From Plantago major (taxonomy: Eukaryota > Streptophyta > Magnoliopsida > Lamiales > Plantaginaceae), in NCBI GenBank assembly GCA_026545765.1, contig JAIFAC010000295.1:1-64000 (forward strand): a stretch of DNA of 64,000 nucleotides. The letters run 5' to 3'. Below are positions 27,471 to 38,122 of this stretch, piece after piece. Each line of letters opens with the position of its first letter. The stretch's first letter is position 1. The position numbers were made by a program, and so were the translations under genes. Under the pieces are notes generated by a model. That model was not told where the DNA came from. It searched no databases and saw only the letters and a list, made by a program, of their open reading frames with translations.

Positions 27471-27482
27471 GCTCTGATACCA
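27471..27482 (-). other. Element A primer-binding site (initiator-Met tRNA)
   Basis: Minus-strand TGGTATCAGAGC, complementary to the 3' end of plant initiator-methionine tRNA, two bases from the LTR end ACCAACA. It fixes the 5' side of the element. Confidence 0.95.
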
Positions 27483-27484
27483 CT

Positions 27485-29056
27485 TGTTGGTCTAGATAGC
27501 GGCAAAGTAAAAGACTAGAGGGGGGGGGGGTGAATAGTCTTTTAAAATTTTTGTCGATAAACACTATTTCTCAGATATCTGTGAAGATATCTGGTACTTA
27601 GATTCAGAGCGCGGAAGACTTAAGATAGATAAGTGCAGAAACAGTTAAAGTGTGTGTGTGTGTTGCTGAAATGTAAATACAGAAAAGTAAATAACACAAC
27701 AAGTATAGTGGTATCTAGAGGTGGCGTAATCCTCCAACTAATCCACTTCGGTCTTCCAAAGACCTAGAATTCACTAGAATAGATATTTGAGGTCACCTTA
27801 CAAAGATCCTATTCTAAGACTTCTTAAACAAATGGTTCCCAACCAAATGTTCCCCCTGAGTTGTTCCCCGACTTTCTCAGCCAAGTACTTCCTATACTCA
27901 GAAACCTTTGAGTTATTCCCTAGCTTCCCAAGCTAAGTACTTCCTATACTCAATAACCTTGGAGTTATTCCCTAGCTTCCCAAGCTAAGTACTTCCTGTA
28001 CTCCACGCCAGTTATGGTGTTGGTTTTTTGTTTGAGTTTGTCAGATGAGCTTCTTGTATTAACTTTTCAGTTAATCAGATAGCTCTGTGAATCAAGTATA
28101 CTTAATACACTTTTCAATGTATGGTATCTTGTTCTTTTACTGACCCAAGTCTTATGATAACTGTTCAAGAGAATGAATCTCAGATGTTTGATCTTTCGAT
28201 TCAACTCTTTCACAGATAGCTTTACTTGTTTAGGATCAGGACACTTAGAACTTCAGTGCTACTTAAGATCAAAAGCTATAGTCGCAACAGTAAGCTTAAG
28301 AAAAAGTAGTTTGCTTTGAGAGAGTAAGATATTCAGAGTAAGTACGTAAAGTTCTTAAGGAGTGTCTCCTCTCAAGCAGTCTAAGTGTTGATATTTATAG
28401 ATGAATTTGAATGCCGTTGAATAGTATCCGTAGCTCAAATTCCACTATTGATATCTGTATAATATCAGAGTTTGTCTTCTTCTTCAGAAGAAACCGTTGC
28501 TTTTGTTCAGACATCTCTGTCCGTGCATTAAATGCATTGTACTATACTTTTTGTCCTGTAGTGTCAATGGAACTATGCTTTATATCAGAGATTTGACTTA
28601 AGCAGTTTTCTCTCTGAATTTTGCATGTCCTTATCTTTAATCTTCAGATACCACTTGAATTGAAACAACTTTGTTTGCAATATCTAATTCTCTTTTCAGA
28701 GATGTGGTTTAAAGCTCGAGGTATCTGAGTGTAGATATCTATGGACACTTTCCTTGTTTTCCAGATAGACCCTTTTGATTCTCAGATATCTCTTGTGACT
28801 TAGTTCGACCAAAACTATTCGTGTCTTCAAGATATTTGGTTAAGGTATCTGTAAAACTATTTTAGTAATCTTGTGCAGTTCTTCAAGTCTTCAATGTCGT
28901 TGAACTCGTTCTGCTTGGATGTCTTCATCTTGGTCTTCTCTTCATTAAATAAAAATTACATTATGAGACCTAACATCTTATACAAGATTAACTAGACTAT
29001 CATACTATGTGGGTTTCCTCTTTTACAATGTTCAAGTGAACCAAGAGTACTAGTCA
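27485..29056 (-). repeat. Element A 5' LTR
   Basis: About 1.57 kb from TGTTGG (plus strand) to the join with a distal internal fragment at about 29,057. It contains the poly-G hairpin (27,508-27,544) and, on the minus strand, a TATA-like CTATAAATAT (about 28,391-28,400) as a candidate promoter. Confidence 0.9.
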
Positions 29057-29179
29057 ACCAAGATAAATTACATTTTAGGAATACAACTAACTTTAACATA
29101 ATACATTTAAGCTCAGTCAGCAAAACTACAAAAATTACATAGTAAATTAGGACAACAGGAGTGACCAAGCTCCAAGTAA
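29057..29179 (-). mobile_element. SIRE-type distal internal fragment
   Basis: Short piece matching 11,050-11,183 and 53,268-53,400 (reverse strand), i.e. sequence that normally lies just inside the 3' LTR. Here it sits outside element A's 5' LTR and ends at the same junction with the second Copia family as at 11,183 and 40,870. Confidence 0.85.
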
Positions 29180-29581
29180 TGAGGGGGAGTTAAGTTAAGT
29201 AATGTAACCATGAGGGGGAGTGAAATACGCGCTGTACTCTTTTCCTTTGCTAATGTTTTTTCCCACTGGATTTTTCTTTAACAAAGTTTTTAACGAGGCA
29301 GCATTTCATGCGTATAATCAGAATTCATATATACATTTAAGGGGGAGTGTTGAGAATGTTAGGTAAAAGTTACTATCATGAATAGTGAAATCACTGTAGA
29401 TGAATAGTGAAATCACTGTAGCAAGTTGAAAATTGAGAATGTAATCTGCCTATAAATAGGCACGAATCTGATGAATGAAAATCATCTGAAAAATCTTTCT
29501 CTCTCTATTACTCCCTTCTTCTCTATATTTATTACAATTTCCTATATCATCTTTTCTGCCTCTTATCTTAAGCACCCACCA
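29180..29581 (+). mobile_element. Second Copia family, 3' end and LTR (copy 2)
   Basis: 3' internal end with purine tract, then LTR 29,348-29,581 (TGTTGAGAATG to CACCCACCA). It is almost identical to copy 1 and joined to the same SIRE-type sequence on its left, showing that the two are duplicates of one chimeric join. Confidence 0.88.
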
Positions 29582-30135
29582 ATTGTTTGATTCATTCCTA
29601 TGTGCATGATAATTTCTGCAAAATGTTTTTTTTTTAAATTAGCTCAATAAGTACGGTTGAGTTTCACAAGAACTGGTAAATCATTTCCAGTTCAACATAA
29701 TTCTTGTTTTTTCCTGGTAATTTCAGAGCATAGTGGTCATGTGGCATCTCATTTTGGTTTGCATTTATTTGTACTTGTGGAGCTATAGTTTACTCAAGGG
29801 GAGAGGTGGAACCTATTTATTTATGGGACGAAGAGGATGACATGAGGTACTTCTTTTTATTTTTGCGAATTGGTTAGCTTTGCCGATGAAGTTGAAATTT
29901 AGATTGGCGATGGAGGTGATGGTGAAGTAGTCGTTTTTCACAACTGTTCTTGGGGGCCAAGAGATCTATCCATTGCCCAGGAGGTGCTGCAGTAGCAATT
30001 TGATGATGACTTGTAGCTCTATGCATTTAAAACTACTCCCCGAGGATACGTTTATGTGAGACTAGATAAACTATCAAAGCCGTGAGTCCTTATCCCGTTG
30101 ATTTCCTGTATAGCTCATATTTAAACTCCTTATCA
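29582..30135. repeat. Host-derived segment R2 (partial)
   Basis: Matches the first 550 or so bases of R1: SCC2 intron and exon stub, then the RimP-like fragment. It stops at about 30,135, where a 15-base filler and then CysRS coding sequence follow. Confidence 0.85.
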
Positions 30136-30150
30136 ACACGGGCATGTCCG
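30136..30150. other. Templated filler at the R2/CysRS junction
   Basis: The bases CACGGGCATGTCCG here belong to neither neighbour at this point but repeat a CysRS sequence about 95 bp to the right (30,232-30,245). A short insert copied from nearby DNA is typical of error-prone end joining or replication template switching. Confidence 0.75.
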
Positions 30151-30379
30151 AATCAGTGAAATTGCGGACATAAACAACCTCGTAGCCCAAATATCTGAGA
30201 TATCGGTACAGAACATCGAAAACAACATAAACACGGGCATGTCCGATGTGGCTCGATGAGTACGGGGTAACGCCGCAAACGTACATGCCTACTTTCCCCT
30301 CAACAATGGGCTTAAATTCTTCCTTCTCCTTGGTCAAACTGTTGAAGACATGAAATTGAGTCTTTTTCTCCGGTGACAT
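30151..30379 (-). pseudogene. CysRS: CysRS N-terminal coding fragment (copy 1)
   Basis: Starts at ATG (30,377-30,379) and encodes the first 76 or so residues of a cytosolic-type cysteinyl-tRNA synthetase, including the [13 protein letters not shown] segment (whose Cys is a zinc ligand in the family) and the class I signature [10 protein letters not shown]. The reading matches copy 2 until about 30,151 and is then cut off. With its 5' UTR intron and promoter at 30,401-31,395 it is the only copy here with a native-looking 5' end. It cannot make an enzyme; at most a short N-terminal peptide. Confidence 0.88.
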
Positions 30380-30400
30380 TGTAAACTCAACTGCTGCGAC

Positions 30401-31269
30401 CTAAAAGATGGCAAAAAATACAACGGTCCCAAATATTAACATTTTTTCCACATCTAATCAGCCTAAGATATAGCAAGATAAAATCATCTTTTCACATAAA
30501 ATCAATCATATAAGTAGATTAAATTTGAATCTTTCACATAATATGCATACCATTCACAAGCCAAATTCTTGCAGAATCAACAAAAAGACTTAAAATTGAA
30601 GCACAAAAACAAAAGCCTAATCGATTGTCAAGACTCTTTTTCCTAAGTATTTATAAGTAATACTACTAAGTTATTTGCCAGATTCACTCCTTTTCTTATA
30701 GTTATCTAATAAAGAATTAACAATTATTAAAGGAACATTCTTTCATAGTATTTCTTCAATAACAATCTTAGAAGTTTGAAAATTCTAAACACTGCAAAAA
30801 AAAGATGTAATTATAGATTTATTTACAAATACAGAAACCTTTAAATACCCTTTAAACAAACTATTACTACATAGTATAAAAAAGTCACTTATAAGGACAG
30901 AAGCTAAAAAAGAATTTGTAAGAGGTAGTTTTCCAAGTATGTGACAAAAAGGAACATGTTTTCTCTAACGAGTATGGCTTAAATAACCAATTTTTCTATT
31001 TTTATTTTGGTCGCCCTCTTCTATTTTTATTCAGAATTTGAAGAGTTTAGCAATTCATAGGGTTACTTGTTCTCTTGAAATTTTGGTTCTTTACAACACA
31101 GGGATATACTTCATGCAAAAAGTAAAGGGAGAAACTGAGAAGACTAACATTGAAGCACAGAGTACACATAAAAAGTCGAATTCATCCAATAAAAGGGTTA
31201 ATTGCCTGATCGAAAAGTACGGATCGTATAAATTAGCTTACAGAATTGAATTAGGGGAAGGAGAATTAC
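30401..31269 (-). other. CysRS: CysRS 5' UTR intron
   Basis: On the minus strand an exon ending GCGCAG meets GTAATTCTCC at 31,269, and a TTTTAG acceptor at 30,401 lies 22 bp before the ATG. The interval is AT-rich and non-coding. The last 120 or so bases also appear upstream of CysRS copy 2 (34,840-34,955), where the acceptor AG is not conserved. Confidence 0.75.
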
Positions 31270-31395
31270 CTGCGCAATAGATCTAGAGCTCTATTGAGGC
31301 TGAGTTGTGGTTATGGGAATTGGGAAAGAGAGAGACGATAGGTTTATGGGTTTTGACTAGTATTTTACTAGTTTAGTTGGTGTATTTATATAGAG
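31270..31395 (-). promoter_or_regulatory. CysRS: CysRS core promoter and 5' UTR exon
   Basis: On the minus strand a canonical TATA box, CTATATAAATA, lies at about 31,383-31,394. About 30-40 bp downstream begins a CT-rich leader (TCTCTCTCTTTCCC) typical of plant transcription starts, running to the splice donor at 31,269. This is the only host promoter in the window that I can place with some confidence. Sequence to about 31,587 is probably further upstream region; it then meets a Copia LTR piece. Confidence 0.65.
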
Positions 31396-31587
31396 GTTAG
31401 ACTTGAGTAAAAGACGGAAAAGGAAAATTTATGGTATTAGGAATCGTGTTTCATGACTGGCGGATCCACTTGCGCGGAGTCTCGTGATTGCTTCTCATAC
31501 CTCCTTTGCTCCTCTAGACCAGCAAAAGACCCTCCTACTTCGAGCTGGAAACTAGCCAAATCGCTGCACTCACCTCCAGCCGGAAAA

Positions 31588-31804
31588 AAAAGTTACTATC
31601 ATGAATAGTGAAATCACTGTAGATGAATAGTGAAATTACTATAGCAAGTTGAAAATTGAGAATGTAATATGCCTATAAATAGGCACGAATCTAATGAATG
31701 AAAATCATCTGAAAAATCTTTCTCTCTCTATTACTCTCTTCTTCTCTTTATTTATTACAATTTCCTATATCATCTTTTCTGCCTCTTATCTTAAGCACCC
31801 ACCA
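31588..31804 (+). repeat. Second Copia family LTR (copy 3, partial)
   Basis: Begins within the LTR and runs to the CACCCACCA end, directly followed by segment R3. Same family as 11,354-11,587. Confidence 0.85.
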
Positions 31805-33420
31805 ATTGTTTGATTCATTCCTATGTGCATGATAATTTCTGCAAAATGTTTTTTTTTAAAATTAGCTCAATAAGTACGGTTGAGTTTCACAAGAACTGGT
31901 AAATCATTTCCAGTTCAACACAATTCTTGCTTTTTCCTGGTAATTTCAGAGCATAGTGGTCATGTGGCATCTCATTTTGGTTTGCATTTATTTGTACTCG
32001 TGGAGCTATAGTTTACTCAAAGGGAGAGGTGGAACTTATTGATTTATGGGACGAAGAGGATGGCATGAGGTACTTCTTTTTATTTTTGCGAATTTGATTG
32101 GGCGAATTGGTTAGCTTTGCCGATGAAGTTGAAATTTAGATTGGCGATGGAGGTGATGGTGAAGTAGTCGTTTTTCACAACTGTTCTTGGGGGCCATTGC
32201 CCAGGAGGTGCTGCAGTAGCAATTTGATGATGACTTGTAGCTCTATGCATTTAAAACTACTCCCCGGGGATACGTTTATGTGAGACTAGATAAACTATCA
32301 AAGCCGTGAGTCCTTATCCCGTTGATTTCCTGTACAGCTCATATTTAAACTCCTTATCAATACTGCATGTGACTGTTCCAGAAAATGCAAAAATTTGTTT
32401 TTGTTGACTTTTGGTTTCAATTTTGGATTGATGGATATTCAAAGGGCGAACTCTTGTTAATAAGAAGCATGGCCTTTCTCTTTCTACAATATTTAGTAAG
32501 GTGTCAATTTTCTTGGATGTTTCGAAAGACCTAAGTTCTTTTGTGTAGAAAAGCTTTAAAGATCACTGGTTGTACCATCTGTTGGAAAATGTGGATATGA
32601 TCAGAAAAAATGTGGAGGTATGCCACCCAATTTATGAATGACCTCTTGAAAGGCTAATTACCTTTAGATATCACAGTTGTCCTGCTTCATGTTAGACTTA
32701 TGCTGCTTCACTTCTGATATAGTATCTTTTAATCTTTAATTTGTAATTGCACTCATATATCTTTTAATCAAAGTTTCCTCCATATTAAACTGCATCATAC
32801 TCCTTAACATTGTCTTTACTCAGCAAAGTGTTATAAATTACATGAAGTACTTGGTCTCGCGGGAGAGACTAGTTTGGTATTTCTTTAACTGCTTAAGTTA
32901 GTTTCAACACGTTAACCATGATTTGAAACTCAGTGTCTATATGCCTAGGTTGTTTACTTTGCTCCAAACGAACTACCTCGAAGCTTACTGCTAGCTGATA
33001 GACAACAAGTGGTTATTTTGGGAAAACTTGAGAACGATACACAAGAATTTGTAAGCAAAGCTCAATATCAATATAAATTGTATGAACGAAAAGTGAATAA
33101 ACACAAGATACCTAATTTTGGAAGAAGCAACCAGTTCTTAATTCTGAAAACAATAATGGTTTTAAAATCTCTAATGAAACGTTTATAAATTAAAGGTGCT
33201 AAACCAACAAAACTACGAACATCATCAACATACTTGGACAGGTCACTTCTATTTATCTACGGATAAATGGTCGATCCTTCCGCATGATGCAGAGGGTTTT
33301 CCAATGAGCGGTTGTTCTTGTTGCAGTGACAAGGCCTCAGACGGTTTCTTCCCATCCATCCATCAACGAAATTCCTTTAGCAAGAAGATCACTCGATCCG
33401 GTCACTTTCTTTGAAACTCG
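31805..33420. repeat. Host-derived segment R3
   Basis: Full-length relative of R1: SCC2 intron plus exon stub, RimP-like fragment (about 32,010-32,300, plus strand), AT-rich non-coding DNA, then the end of CysRS on the minus strand. It continues without a break into CysRS copy 2, so the tail-to-tail order RimP-like(+)/CysRS(-) is probably the original host arrangement. R4 is its mirror image. Confidence 0.85.
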
Positions 33421-34824
33421 AGGAATTCGTACTGCGTTCTCTCCTTGATGAAATTTAGGATGTCATCTTCTTTAAGTCCGCTCTCTTCAAAGTTTTATGT
33501 TTGAGTTGCAAAACCTCATTGTAACTCAAATTAGAGAGCAATCCAAGAACATCCAAAACCTTTCTAATCTCTTTCCGGATATCGGCAAGAGACTCTTTAA
33601 TAGATAACTGCAGTTGCTTTTTCCGGCTTCTTGAGACAGCTTTATAGATAAGTTGACACATTTTAATGCATCTTGGAGAGAAGAATGTAACCTCGTTGTC
33701 GATGCGGATCGTCGCCAATCTTGTTTCAAATCATCATGCAACTTAGATTTACGCCTTGGGCCTTCTTTAAGCAATCCCGAGCTTCTTTACGACCGCTTGC
33801 CGAGGGCGAATTTCTTCTTGCAATGACAATGCATCTTCACAATCTAGTAAAGTCGATATGTATATAAGAGAGCATCCGATGCAATATCTAGTCGCAATGT
33901 TGAATGCTTAACCGGACGCAGTAATGGTTCCCTAGGAGGAAGTATCTCAATGCAAGTGGATGATACATGTCGGTGACTGAATCGGGAGAGAAGTTCCTAG
34001 CGATTTAGACATTTTTCACCATTTATAGTGTTGATAAAATCATTGTGCATCCAAGAACTTATTTTGCTCTCGTAAGCAAGCGACTTCTAAGCAAGCTCAT
34101 TATCGTGATGGGGAATTTCAAATCCACCCCACCACCATGAATATCAAAAGTATGCGTCAAGTCCTGCGAACTCATCAGACCGCACTCGATGTGCCATCCA
34201 GTCTCCCAGACCCTGTGGAGGCCCCATCGTGGCTCACCGAACTTTGCAGCCTTCCACGGTAAAATCGGCTTGGTTCCGCTTTTTTCATTAAACATAACTC
34301 TTCGCTTTCTGCCGCTCTATTATCCTCCTGTTGCCGTTCGGATAGAGCACGATAACTCGAGTAATCACGACGGAGAAGAAAACATCCCCGTCAACAACAT
34401 ATGCGCAACCATTGGTGATAATCTGTGCTTTCATGTCCTTGATTTGGTCCATATGATCAGTAACCTTGGGTTGGTGAGTTGGCACAAGGCACTGGAGGTC
34501 AGCCATGTCCTCGAGAAACTCTTGGCAAAACCTAGCACTCAATTTCATTGGATCCTCTCCAAGCTTATTTGCTTTGGCAATAATCTTGTTATCCAAATCA
34601 GTGAAATTGCGGACATAAACAACCTCGTAGCTCAAATATCTGAGATATCGGTACAGAACATCGAAAACAACATAAACACGGGCATGTCCGATGTGGCTCG
34701 ATGAGTACGGGGTAACGCCGCAAACGTACATGCCTACTTTCCCCTCAACAATGGGCTTAAATTCTTCCTTCTCCTTGGTCAAACTGTTGAAGACATGAAA
34801 TTGAGTCTTTTTCTCCGGTGACAT
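33250..34824 (-). pseudogene. CysRS: Cysteinyl-tRNA synthetase, near full length, broken (copy 2)
   Basis: CysRS joins cysteine to its tRNA in an ATP-dependent reaction. ATG is at 34,822-34,824. Visible in order: [18 protein letters not shown] (34,680-34,696), a long intact N-terminal frame to about 34,370, WHIEC and HGGG zinc-site motifs (about 34,120-34,200), the KMSKS region (about 34,005-34,020), and the helical C-terminal part ending near 33,250. There are no introns inside the coding part. The frame shifts soon after VFFS, again at the KMSKS site (one A fewer than in copy 3), and further downstream, so it is a pseudogene. Whether it is a retrocopy or a naturally intronless coding region is unclear; the adjacent intron sequence argues against a retrocopy. 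Confidence 0.9.
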
Positions 34825-34949
34825 TGTAAACTCAACTGCTTTTGACCAAAAAGATGGAAAAAATACAACGGTCCCGAATATTAACATTTTTTCCACATCT
34901 AATCAGCCTAAGATATAGCAAGATAAAATCATCTTTTCACATAAAATCA
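34458..34949. other. Centre (spacer) of the large palindrome
   Basis: Unpaired spacer of about 490 bp between the two arms. It holds the CysRS N-terminus, start codon and part of the 5' UTR intron on the minus strand. On each side the arm begins at the heptamer ATCATAT or its complement (34,950-34,956 and 34,451-34,457). Confidence 0.85.
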
Positions 34950-36170
34950 ATCATATGGACCAAATCAAGGACATGATAGCATAGATTATCACCAACGGTT
35001 GCGCATATGTTGTTGACGGGGATTTTTTCTTCTCTGTCGACAGTTACTCAAGTTATCGTGCTTTATCTGGAACGAAGTAACATGAGGATAATAGAGCAGC
35101 AGAGAAACGAAGAGTTAAGTTTAATGAAAAAAAGCGGAACCAAGCCGATTTTACCCTGTGGAAGGCTGCAAAGTCCGGTGAGCCACAATGGGACAGTCCC
35201 TGGGGTCCTGGGAGACCTGGATGGCACATCGAGTGCAGTGCAATGAGTTCACAGTACTTGACGCATACTTTTGATATTCATGGTGGTGGTGTGGATTTGA
35301 AATTCCCCCATCACGACAATGAGCTTAGAGTCACGCTTATTCGAGAGCAAAATAAGTTACTGGATGCACAATGATTTTATCAACACTATAAATGGTGAAA
35401 AAATGTCTAAATCGCAAGGAACTTCTCTCCCGATTCATCAGGTCACTGACATGTATCATCCACTTGCATTGAGATACTTCCTCCTAGGGAACCATTACCG
35501 TACGCCGGTTAAGCATTCAACATTGCAGCTAGATATTGCATCGGATGCTCTCTTATATACATATCAGACTTTACTAGATTGTGAAGATGCATTGTCATTG
35601 CAAGAAGAAATTCCGGCCACTGGCAAGGCAGCTGGTCGTAAAGAAGCTCGGGATTGCTTAAAGAAGGCCCAAGACTGTAAATCTAAGTTGCATGATGATT
35701 TGAAACAAAGATTGGCGACGATCCGCATACACAACGAGGTTACATTCTTCTCTCCAAGATGCATTAAAATGTGTCAACTTATCTATAAACCGCCTCAAGA
35801 AGCAATGTAAAAGCAAATCGCAGTTATCTATTAAAGAGTCTCTTGCGATATCCGTAAAGAGATTAGAAAGGTTTTGGATGTTCTTGATTGCTCTCTAATT
35901 TGAGTTACAATGAGGTTTTGCAAGAACTCAAACATAAAGCTTTGAAGAGAGAAGACTTAATGTAAGATGACATCCTAAATTTCATCAAGGAGAGAACGCA
36001 GTAATTCCTCGAGTTTCAAAGAAAGTGACCGGATCAGAGTGATCTTGTCGCTAAAGGAATTTCGTTGATGGATGGATGGGAAGAAACCGTCTGGAGGCCT
36101 TGTCACTGCAACAATAACAACCACTCCATTGGAAAACCCTCCTGATCTGCAAGAAGGATCAAATTGTATC
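34950..36170 (+). pseudogene. CysRS: Cysteinyl-tRNA synthetase, N-terminus missing (copy 3)
   Basis: Plus-strand mirror of copy 2, beginning at the [11 protein letters not shown] segment and lacking the first 150 or so residues with the HIGH motif. It reads through the [16 protein letters not shown] zinc-site region, then an intact stretch at 35,340-35,810 with the second class I signature KMSKS (35,400-35,414) and LALRYFLLGNHYR, and a frame-shifted C-terminal end near 36,170. Several frameshifts separate the blocks. Without the HIGH half of the active site it cannot be functional. Confidence 0.88.
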
Positions 36171-37642
36171 CGCCGATAAATAGAAGTGACTGTCCAAGTA
36201 TGCTCATGATGTTCGTAGTTTTGTTGGTTTAGCACCATTAATTTATAAACGTTTCATTAGAGATTTTAAAACCATTATTGTTTTTAATTAAGAACCGTTG
36301 CTTCTTCCAAAATTTGGTATCTTGTGTTTATTCACTTTTCGTTCATACAATTTATATTGATATTGAGCTTTGCTCACAAATTCTTGTGTATCGTTCTCAA
36401 GTTTTCCCAAAATAACCACTTGTTGTCTATCAGCTAGTAGTAAGCTTCGAGGTAGTTTGTTTGGAGCAAAGTAAACAACCTAGGCATATAGACACTGAGT
36501 TTCAAATCATGGTGAACATAACGTGTTGAAACTAACTCAAGCAGTTAAAGAAATACCAAACTGGTCTCCCATGAGACCAAGTACTTCATGTAATTTATAA
36601 CACTTTGCTGAGTAAAGACAATGTTAAGGAGTATGATGCAGTTTAATATGGAGGAAACTTTGATTAAAAGATATATGAGTGCAATTACAAATTAAAGATT
36701 AAAAGATACTATATCAGAAGTGAAGCAGCATAAGTCTAACATGAAGCAGGACAACTGTGATATCTAAAGGTAATTAGCCTTTCAAGAGGTCATTCAAGTA
36801 ACTGGGTCGGCATACCTCCACATTTTTTCTGATCATATCCACATTTTCCAACAGATGGTACAACCAGTGATCTTTAAAGCTTTTCTACACAAAAGAACTT
36901 AGGTCTTTCGAAACATCCAAGAAAATTGACACCTTACTAAATATTGTAGAAAGAGAAAGGCCATGCTTCTTATTAACAAGAGTTCGCCCTTTGAATATCC
37001 ATCAATCCAAAATTGAAACCAAAAGTCAACAAAAACAAATTTTTGCATTTTCTGGAACAGTCACATGCAGTATTGATAAGGAGTTTAAATATGAGTTGTA
37101 CAGGAAATCAACGGGATAAGGACTCACGGCTTTGATAGTTTATCTAGTCTCACATAAACGTATCCCCGGGGAGTAGTTTTAAATGCATAGAGCTACAAGT
37201 CATCATCAAATTGCTACTGCAGCACCTCCTGGGCAATGGATAGATCTCTTGGCCCCCAAGAACAGTTGTGAAAAATGACTACTTCACCATCACCTCCATC
37301 GCCAATCTAAATTTCAACTTCATCGGCAAAGCTAACCAATTCGCCCAATCAAATTCGCAAAAATAAAAAGAAGTACCTCATATCAACCTCTTCGTCCCAT
37401 AAATCAATAGGTTCCACCTCTCCCTTTGAGTAAACTATAGCTCCACAAGTACAAATAAATGCAAACCAAAATGAGATGCCACATGACCACTATGCTCTAA
37501 AATTACCTGGAAAAAACAAGAATTGTGTTGAACTGGAAATGATTTACCAGTTCTTGTGAAACTCAACCGTACTTATTGAGCTAATTTAAAAAAAAAAACA
37601 TTTTGCAGAAATTATCATGCACATAGGAATGAATCAAACAAT
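36040..37642. repeat. Host-derived segment R4 (inverted relative to R1-R3)
   Basis: Reverse complement of R3 along its whole length, including the CysRS 3' end, the RimP-like fragment (about 37,130-37,440, minus strand) and the SCC2 intron plus exon stub (about 37,480-37,642). It forms the inner part of the right arm of the palindrome. Confidence 0.88.
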
Positions 37643-38122
37643 TGGTGGGTGCTTAAGATAAGAGGCAGAAAAGATGATATAGGAAATTGTAATAAATATA
37701 GAGAGGAAGAGAGTAATAGAGAGAGAAAGATTTTTCAGATGATTTTCATTCATCAGATTCGTGCCTATTTATATGCAGATTACATTCTCAATTTTCAACT
37801 TGCTACAGTTATTTCACTATTCATCTACAGTGATTTCACTATTCATGATAGTAACTTTTACCTAATATTCTCAACACTCCCCCTTAAATGTATATATGAA
37901 TTCTAATTATACGCATGAAATGCTGCCTTGTTAAAAACCTTGTTAAAGAAAAATCCAGAGGGAAAAAACATTAGCAAAGGAAAAGAGTACATCGCGTATT
38001 TCACTCCCCCTCATGGTTACATTACTTAACTTCCCTCAGATGCCGCATGCCAATCGCGTGCCTTAGCTTCTCAAATGTCGAAGTAGGAAGAGAATTTGTG
38101 AATAAGTCTGCCAAATTTTCTT
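37643..38122 (-). mobile_element. Second Copia family: RNase H end, 3' internal end and LTR (copy 4)
   Basis: LTR at 37,643-37,876; next to it the purine tract and 3' internal end; then, at about 38,030-38,122, a short stretch coding for the C-terminal tail of Copia RNase H ([20 protein letters not shown]-like). This is the longest fragment of this family in the window and identifies it as Copia. It is joined directly to an SCC2 exon at about 38,122. Fossil fragment. Confidence 0.85.

Larger units (their letters stand above)
13219..29056 (-). mobile_element. SIRE/Maximus-type Ty1-Copia element A
   Basis: A long element (about 15.8 kb) on the minus strand with LTRs at about 13,219-14,870 (3') and 27,485-29,056 (5'). 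From its 5' side it has: a primer site matching initiator-Met tRNA (27,471-27,482), gag with a zinc knuckle, protease-integrase-RT-RNase H in Copia order, a spacer with tandem repeats, a long additional 3' ORF region of the env-like type known for SIRE elements, and a polypurine tract next to the 3' LTR. The order and the extra 3' region place it in the SIRE/Maximus lineage. It is broken in several places (roughly ten). In one 93-bp LTR stretch compared by eye, the two LTRs differ at about six sites, suggesting moderate age, but see the finding on CAG/CTG discordance. Confidence 0.93.
13219..34457. repeat. Left arm of the large broken palindrome
   Basis: Read outward from the centre: CysRS coding, R3, Copia LTR, CysRS 5' piece plus R2, Copia 3' end, SIRE-type distal end, SIRE-type LTR, element A. 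The right arm has the same order in opposite orientation except that SCC2 exons replace the CysRS 5' piece plus R2. Confidence 0.85.

Noticed and set aside
30151-36170. CysRS as a working host gene
   Set aside because: Copy 1 stops after about 76 residues, copy 2 has frameshifts including one at KMSKS, and copy 3 lacks the HIGH half. No single copy carries both class I signatures in one frame.
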